DNA from: Triticum aestivum
Lineage: Eukaryota; Streptophyta; Magnoliopsida; Poales; Poaceae
NCBI RefSeq assembly: GCF_018294505.1
Contig: NC_057807.1
Span: 164,897,397-164,961,396 of the forward strand
Reading direction: 5' to 3'
DNA: 64,000 nt
Shown: positions 58,001-64,000 of the stretch, piece by piece
Position numbering within the stretch: the first letter of the stretch is position 1
Layout: each line of letters starts with the position of its first letter
Translations under genes and position numbers: made by a program
The notes under the pieces: model-generated
The model's database searches: none
Told to the model about the DNA's origin: nothing
What the model saw: only the letters and a program-made list of their open reading frames with translations

Positions 58001-59580
58001 AAGGGCTTTTGGTTTTAAGGTTTGATTGGGTGATTTTGAGCTGATTGGAAAAGAGAGTTGGGCCTGATGCTCGCCCGAGAGCAAGTTTCGACCGGAGGGT
58101 CAAAACTTCAATCTGGAGCGCGCTCAAGCTCCGACCAAGGTGTTTGGGAGAGAATAAGAGCGAGAGGGGGAGAGTAAGCTTGTCTGGGGGTCTTGGGGGA
58201 GTGCCAGGAGAACGGTGCATGGCTTTGGAAGAGGGAGGGATCGACAGCTGGGGGCACGTGGAGTGTGCTCTCAGCTTCGGACACGAGTGTCCATCGATCA
58301 CAGAAGAGGTGTGGGAGAGCTGGGGCTTTGCCCAACGCCCGTGGGAGTTCACAAGGAGGGCTGTGACATGATCCTTCTGCCAGGGGTGCACTGGAGCAAT
58401 GCAGGGGGCTGAGCAGTGCCAATTAGTGCACTGTTGGGTCTGACTTGGTTTGTCCAGAGTGCCAGCGAGAGAAATAAGATGCCTAGGGTGTTGCCACGGT
58501 GCTGGAATTGATGTGGGTCAACCTGGGGGTGGCTAGGTGGCAAGGCTTTGGTCCAGGGTGAGAAAAAGACAGCATTTACAGTTTTACACACTGTCCAGAA
58601 GGTTAGGCAGGGGTGTTTGGACATTTCCGAGCTGAGCTGAGTGCTGGCACCTGCACTGGATGAGGATGAATGGATAAGAAACCTCTGGTAAAAATTTGAG
58701 GCAAAACAAAGTAACTTTGTTTCACAAAATTTTCAAAAGTTTCTGCATGAAATGTAAAAACAGATATTTCACTAAGCTAATGGATGATCTGGTTGCTGAA
58801 ATTTGGTAGGATGGATATTTGACAACATTTATGGCTGCGTGAATTATTTGAGAATTTTTGGAGATAATTCTCTGTGTAGAAGTTTCAAACCCTAGAAATT
58901 GGCAGAGCTGAAATTGTAGATCTAGTCAAAATTTTAGTCATGACCATGGGTTGAAACTCATATATGTGGAAACTATATGTCTCCTGAGCCTCTCTAAATT
59001 TTCTCATATATTTTTGAAACAGGAGAATATTTTTAACGTATTAAGCACCATTTTTGGCCTTGAGAAAAAGCTGATAAAAAATACTACTCCCTCCGATCCG
59101 TATTAGATACATCCATTTGAACGACAAGTACTATGGATCAGAGGGAGTAGTATACTTTTGAAAATAATATTTTGGTGGTTTTGGGAAGTCCTAATCTAAA
59201 ATGATCCAAATATAGCTTTGCAAAGTTTTTATTCCACCTAAATTAAGTACTTGTAGTTCAAGCCTTAAGTCGTTTTTTTTTGAAAACCTAAATTTGAAAA
59301 AATACTTTTTGTAAGAAAATGTTTTTATGAGCTTTCCCCATCGCATGATCAGTGGTAAAAGTTCGAGATGAAGTACTGTAGTAGAATAGCTATAGGATTT
59401 TTCCTAAGAGATAGAGCACCTTATGCAAGCAGAAGATCCAATTCAATTTCAATAAGAAGAAATTCAAAAGATCCAAATTAAGAAGCAAAAATTTAAATTC
59501 AAACAAATTCAAACACCACTAAGGGTCCTAACAACACTATTAGCTCTAAGTTATGAGGAGGCAAAACTCAGGGTGTTACA
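55017..59580 (-). mobile_element. Solo LTR of a Gypsy-type element (~4.56 kb)
   Basis: Starts TGTGAGGGCACTG and ends CAGGGTGTTACA, so on the minus strand it begins TGTAACACCCTG, the usual start of Tekay-type LTRs. It is flanked by exact 5-bp duplications TATAC (55012-55016 and 59581-59585). No internal domain or second LTR is present, so the element was reduced by LTR-LTR recombination. A GC-rich block (57370-58420) parallels the other long LTRs in this window. The frames within it are not supported as genes. Confidence 0.88.
59087..59147. mobile_element. Stowaway MITE, internally deleted (61 bp)
   Basis: Starts CTCCCTCCGATCCGTATTAG and ends GGATCAGAGGGAG, with TA on both sides (59085-59086 and 59148-59149). 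It is about half the usual minimum size and most of its middle is missing. It lies inside the solo LTR. Confidence 0.8.
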
Positions 59581-59604
59581 TATACCATCCTCGAGAGACC
59601 CAAG

Positions 59605-59980
59605 TAGACATGTGCAAAGGAGAAGAAATGGGATCTTGTTCCTATTCCAGAAGGAAAAAGTCCAGTTACTTGCAAATGGGTGTATAACGTCAAGCAAACC
59701 CTAGAAGAGAAAGTAGAACCTTGGAAGGGAAAGTAGAACCTTGGAAGGGAAAGTAGAACGATACAAGGCGAGACTAGCGGCAAGGGGTTACAATTAAACC
59801 TACGGGATTGACTATGACCAGACCTTTGCACCAGTTGCAAATGTGAGTACAATAAGAAATCTTATTTCTTGTGATGCTAACTTTGGTTGGCTACTGCATC
59901 AATTGGATGTCAAGAATGGATTCTTGCATGGAGATCTTCAAGAAGAGGTTTATATGGAGATTCAACCTGGCTTCAGTAGC
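59605..59980 (+). pseudogene. Copia reverse transcriptase fragment
   Basis: The frames give KWDLVPIPEGKSPVTCKWVY, YKARLAARGYN, GIDYDQTFAPVANVSTIRNL and LLHQLDVKNGFLHGDL, ending EVYMEIQPGFSSP. These are the first Copia RT blocks, up to the conserved DVKNAFLHG-like motif (Gly for Ala). The catalytic YVDD block is absent. A 20-bp unit (CCTTGGAAGGGAAAGTAGAA) duplicated at 59719-59758 introduces stops, and a TAA follows GYN. Confidence 0.88.
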
Positions 59981-61000
59981 CCAAAATGATGTAGGGCAAA
60001 GCCCCAATTGTGCCAATTCTTCACAATTTGGAGGGATCAAGAGGAAGAACACACAAGAACTCAACAAACACAAGGGAAATTCACTAGAAGAACAAGGTCC
60101 ACATCACACATGTGCTCTCCAAGCATCCAAGCTAAGAGGCTGTACTAGATCCGCAGTTAACAAAAGGAAACAAGTAGCTAGGTAAAGTTCTTCCCAAATC
60201 CCTAAGGGGAAGTGAGGTCTTGAGAGATAGATCTTCCCCAATCCTAAGGATATGGAGGTCTTGGAAAGCCCTTGGGATTCTTCTCCTAATGGAGGCCTTA
60301 GTCTCCAATGGAGAAGGGGTAGATCTGTAGATGAGCAAAGTTCTCTCAAGAAGGTCTAATATGCTTCTAACCCTAGAAAGCGAGAGACTTGGTTAATATA
60401 GTCTAGGGCCAAGATGGGGGAGGTAGGAGATGGGATACATGGCTTAGGAGATGGGATACATGGCTCTCGTCCAATCTGGAAGTAGGCAGGTCGGATGTCC
60501 GGTAAGAGGCCAGACCATTTGGGTGGCAAGCCGGACGTTTGGCGGCTATAGCCGGTGCTTGGACTGGGTTGGCTCCCGTGCTGCACGCTCCAGGGGTTGT
60601 GCATCTGGGTAGCTGGCAGGACGTTCGGCTTTGCGAAAAACCTTTTGATGTTGCATACGGGCTATCCAGAGAGCCTTTTCGTCCAGGCTTAACCTAGAGG
60701 CCCAAGTAGCCGACCGGACGTCCGGGTAGTTGGCCGGACGTCTGGTTGCTGTGTAGTAGCCGTGACTTTTGCCACCTTCCTTCTCTTCTGCTTTGACTTA
60801 GCCTTGTGTCCTCGCTTCTTCATGGTCAATCCCTTGGTGCCTGAGTTGCTTAGGGTATGCATTTGAGGTAGTAGCCATGTCTCATATGAATGTGTACAAA
60901 GTTCAAAGAGGAGTGAGTTCACCTCGATTTCAATGCCACGTTTGTGTGCTCTAGTTGTTGGCTCACTTGGCGCTTGGGATGTTGGCGTAGGCTCGATGGT
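59981..61000. mobile_element. LTR-like repeat (copy 2), diverged relative of 54218-54992
   Basis: Begins around TGATGTAGGGCAAAGCC and follows copy 1 in order (CACAATTTGGAGG, AGTTCTTCCC, ATGGAGGTCTTGG, TTCTAACCCTAG). At least four imperfect CCGGACGTCCGG palindromes lie between 60485 and 60745. The right boundary is unclear. No coding sequence is supported. Confidence 0.5.
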
Positions 61001-61024
61001 GATGTCCATGGGGAAGATCCCTCC

Positions 61025-61175
61025 TCAAATCCAAAACTTCGTCACCATGGTAAGGGGCCAAGTCGGTGATGTTGAAGGTGTCGCTCACAGAGTACTTGTT
61101 AAAGGGGATCTTAATGTTGAAGGCGTCGCTCATGGAGTACTTTGTCACCATGGTAAGGGGCCACGCCAGGAGGCC
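61025..61175 (+). repeat. Short duplicated segment
   Basis: GTCACCATGGTAAGGGGCCA at 61040 recurs at 61143, and a GATGTTGAAGG.GTCGCTCA phrase occurs twice between them (about 61067 and 61112). It is a local imperfect duplication of about 50-100 bp. Confidence 0.75.
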
Positions 61176-61249
61176 CCGTAGGTCAGCGAGACAAGTATCA
61201 TCTCGCTAGATGTTAGTAAGGGCTCCCTACCGCAGAAGCCATCAAGCCT

Positions 61250-62880
61250 TGTGCTTGGTGGGATTAGGAGGTGCCGTCGTAGACCTCATGTCACGGTTAT
61301 CAATTCTGTCCCGACGTGCGCCGAAGATCTTTGTGACATCCTTGACGGCAAGAAGAGGACCGATGCCTTCGAGGACACTGGCGTATGGTGTGCCCTGAGC
61401 ACCTCTTTGCTTGGCATGCTCTCGCGGATTGCAAAGACAGCCAAGCCCTCGCTGGTAACTGATGCCGAGCTTGCCGTGACATGGAGTGCCACACCTGACG
61501 CGGTAGCGCCATCTTTGCCACAGACGCAGTGGTGGTGAGGACCATGACTATCAAGATGGCATTTCGGCCCCCCTAGGATCCAGAGTTGCAGCATGCATCC
61601 ATGGGAGCTCATCCACGTCCGCTCCGCGCCGACAGCTCAAGTTGTTGGAGCGAGAAGTCAATGCATTGCTTTCGAGTATCGAGGCATCCCCACCTCTCTG
61701 GTGATCAGAAACACTTATCCCGTTGCTGGTCTCTCCGACGATCGACAACATCCAGGTTACCAACATGTTGGTGGACGGGGGCGCATGCCTCTATCCTGTC
61801 ACCCGCTGTCTTCGAGAAGATGCAAGTGCCCCCCATGGCGTTTGCAACCGACAAATCCATTTAGGGGTGGGTTACTGTACTAGTCGGACATGTGTCTTTG
61901 ATGGTCACCTTCGGCACCAAAGATACCGAACTAAGAGCATGGTTTTCGACATCGTTGAGCTTGGTGAGCTAGTTCAAGGATGTGGGAATCCTATCACAGG
62001 AACTCCCGACCAGAAACCACCCTTGGTGAGCACGGACCTTCTGTTCTCAATCTCCGACGTTACCTGAAAGAAAATATCCTTCCCCAACATAATGCCACTG
62101 TAGAGAGGATCGCCCGACAAGCGAAGCGTTATGCTGTGATGGATGGAGATCTCTATCGGCGTAGTGCAAATCAGGTCCTCCTTGAGTGTATTTCTCAGGA
62201 AGAAGGCCGCGACCTGCTCGTGGATATCCTTGGAGGCGAGTGCGGTATCCACGCATCGTCACACACGCTGGTTTGAAGGCCTTCCGGCAAGGCTTCTACT
62301 GGCCAACCATCCTCCAAGATGCCATCGAGCTAGTTCAAAGCTACGAGGCTTGTCAGTTCCATGCAAAGCGGATTCGTCAACCCGCTCAGGCTTTTCAAAA
62401 CACCCCCCTCTCATGGCCCTCCACAGTTTGGGGATTGGATATCTTGGGGCCATTCCCCCGAGCAGTTGGGGGCTACAAGTACCTTTACGTCGCCATTGAC
62501 AAATTTACCAAGTGGACTGAAGTCGAGCCCGTCGCCAAGGTCACCACGAATACGGCGATCAAACTCTTCATAGGAATTGTGTGCTGCTTTGGGGTTCCCA
62601 ACCATATCATTACTGATAACGACACCCAATTCACCAGCGCCACGTTCACTTAGTACTGTGAGGAGCTCGGGATCAGGCTGTGCTTTGTCTCCGTCGCTCA
62701 TCCACGCAGCAACGGGCAGGCAGAATGAGCTAACACACTGATCCTTAAAGGGCTCAAGACTAGGACTTTTAACAAACTCAAGAAAAGAGGCAGGCGCTGG
62801 GTCGACGCGCTCCCTTCAGCGTTATGGTCGATTTGGACGACCTCGAGCAGAGCTACAGGCGCTGGGTCAATTAGCTAAGG
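61250..62880 (+). pseudogene. Gypsy (Tat-like) gag-pol remnant lacking RT and RNase H
   Basis: In shifting frames: a retroviral-type protease region (VTNMLVDGGACLYPV near 61770, with DGG for DTG or DGA) and RTKSMVFDIVELG. The sequence then jumps directly to the integrase N-terminus (LYRRSANQVLLECIS near 62155). A His-His-Cys-Cys zinc finger follows (HASSHTLV, AFRQGFYWPTILQDAIELVQ, YEACQFHAKRI), then the core acids in WGLDILGPFP, IITDNDTQFT and SNGQAE. Nonsense codons occur after ATFT at about 62652 and after QAE at 62728. The whole reverse transcriptase and RNase H, normally over 400 codons, are missing between protease and integrase. Confidence 0.85.
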
Positions 62881-63395
62881 TAACTACATAATTGCGGTGT
62901 TGGTAATTGTAACTTGGATGATGGGTAACTTTTTTTGAACAATAACTTGGATGATTGGTACTATACTAGTGCTATGATGGTTACTATACCATAAACAACT
63001 GGGTGGCTGTCGGTGCCATGTTGATACCTGGAAACCTAGGCAACTGGATAATCACATTCACTTGCCATGGTGTTGTAACTGCAACGGAAGTTGGGCATCT
63101 ATATTTATATCAACGGAAGATAGGTGACAACTCTAACATGAACTACGGGTTAATTACACAATGCTTTGATGATAATTGTAACCCGAATAGGTGGGAGACT
63201 TAAATCAGTGCCATGGTGGTAATTATAATTATAGAGTTCAATAACTGTAATTTTATGATGATAACTCTGAAATGTAGATAACTACATCATTTTCATTGTG
63301 GTAAGGTAACATAGGTAATTGGTAACTATATCACAGGAACAATGGTAACTGAGGTGGGCTACATCAAAATGCAATGGTGGTAACTGGACCTATAC
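62876..63395 (+). repeat. Degenerate repeats of GGTAACT type
   Basis: Variants of TGGTAACT/GGTAATTGTAAC occur more than ten times, often after ATGGTG. There is no exact period. It resembles the sub-terminal repeat zones of some cereal DNA transposons, but no terminal inverted repeat was found. Confidence 0.55.
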
Positions 63396-64000
63396 ATGCT
63401 GTGCCTACTATGGGGCTGGGGGATGGCACCCCATGAGATCGGAGATGGCGCCGGCTTGGCGAGGATGTGGGTGTGCGGTTTGAGCTCGATGGCGACACTG
63501 TGGCCCACCTGGATGGGGACGACAGCGGTGCGACGTGGATGGTGGCATGGGTATGGCCGTGGTCCGTTGGAGGACAGGAGGAGACGGTGCTACCGCGGAC
63601 GGTTGCCGGATTTTGGGTAGATGACCGATGGTTGTGGTGCTGCGCGGCCCGGGAGAAGCGCTGGTTCGAGCTGACTCCGCCACGCTGTGTCGCGTCGGTG
63701 GCCACGCGGGATCAGTGCGGGGCAGCGCCTTGGCGGAGTTCGACTAAGCCGACCGCCGACATGGTGGTGATGGGGAATCAATATGACAGAGGGGGTTGAG
63801 CGAAAGTACGGTGCGCCTGTTGGGTCCTGGGTGGCTGGGTTAGCGAAGGGAGATGAAAGCGATAGGGAGATAGAATCGGGCGAGACACACTTACCACGAT
63901 CGTGAACAAACGGTAGATGAAGTGTTTGAGCGTAACACTAGAAAAGTTTGTAAGTTACATATTTTGTTCTTTCGCAGTCAATGCTCAACTGTCTCTAGAT
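63396..64000. other. GC-rich sequence, no gene recognised
   Basis: Open frames occur on both strands (63396-63799), all without recognisable domains; they follow from GC-rich composition. The window ends here. Confidence 0.4.

Noticed and set aside
54218..61000. The two LTR-like repeats as the LTR pair of one Copia element around the RT fragment
   Set aside because: They share order but are too diverged in sequence to be a pair from one insertion, and no primer site follows the first copy.

Overview
The window is transposon-dominated grass chromatin, almost certainly from a Triticeae genome (wheat, Aegilops or barley type). The reasons are deep nesting of LTR retrotransposons, Stowaway MITEs beginning CTCCCTCCGTCCC, LTR sequences typical of that tribe, and one intron-bearing nuclear gene of plant type. 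Bacterial-style features (operons, ribosome binding sites, CRISPR) are not expected and none were seen. No tRNA or rRNA gene was recognised.

Layout. 1-3417: 3' end of a Copia element (decayed pol, then a 3' LTR), with a hAT-type element inside the LTR. 3418-4426: a diverged LTR-like remnant. 4427-32660: one structurally complete Gypsy chromovirus on the minus strand, flanked by the 5-bp target duplication AACCC, with 3.8-kb LTRs, a leader ORF, gag and pol. Its gag-pol is split at 11871-26621 by a second insertion (duplication TTGCA), a non-coding retrotransposon array with three LTRs and two internal domains. 32666-34366: decayed sequence holding an inverted-repeat element with a LINE 3' fragment in it. 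34367-37954: a Mutator-like element with ~105-bp terminal inverted repeats, itself invaded by a dead LINE. 38.7-40.04 kb: a FAR1/MULE-transposase pseudogene running into a Gypsy (Tat-like) fragment (40.04-45.84 kb), which is interrupted by a second Copia 3' half. 45.8-47.8 kb: low-copy-looking sequence with a GRF zinc-finger remnant. 47.83-51.79 kb: a Helitron carrying a GC-rich 88-bp minisatellite, a Stowaway MITE and a captured calcium-dependent protein kinase fragment. 51909-54043: five intact exons of a plastid-type SET-domain (Rubisco LSMT family) gene. 54.2-64 kb: LTR-like repeats, a 4.56-kb solo LTR, Copia RT and Tat pol fragments, and unclassified sequence.

How the parts relate. The only host gene that looks potentially functional is the SET-domain gene. 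Its start codon lies about 120 bp after the Helitron end, and its sixth exon is not visible, so intron 5 either runs through at least 10 kb of transposons to beyond the window or the gene is truncated. The chromovirus and the non-coding three-LTR array share a tRNA-Met primer site and a hairpin plus polypurine-tract block, so the array was probably mobilised by chromovirus-type proteins. The coding elements in the window are broken by nonsense codons, frameshifts or deletions.

The most interesting items are the chromovirus leader ORF with a possible double-stranded-RNA-binding-like pattern, the three-LTR array, the covarying hairpin before the polypurine tract, and the Helitron abutting the SET gene.
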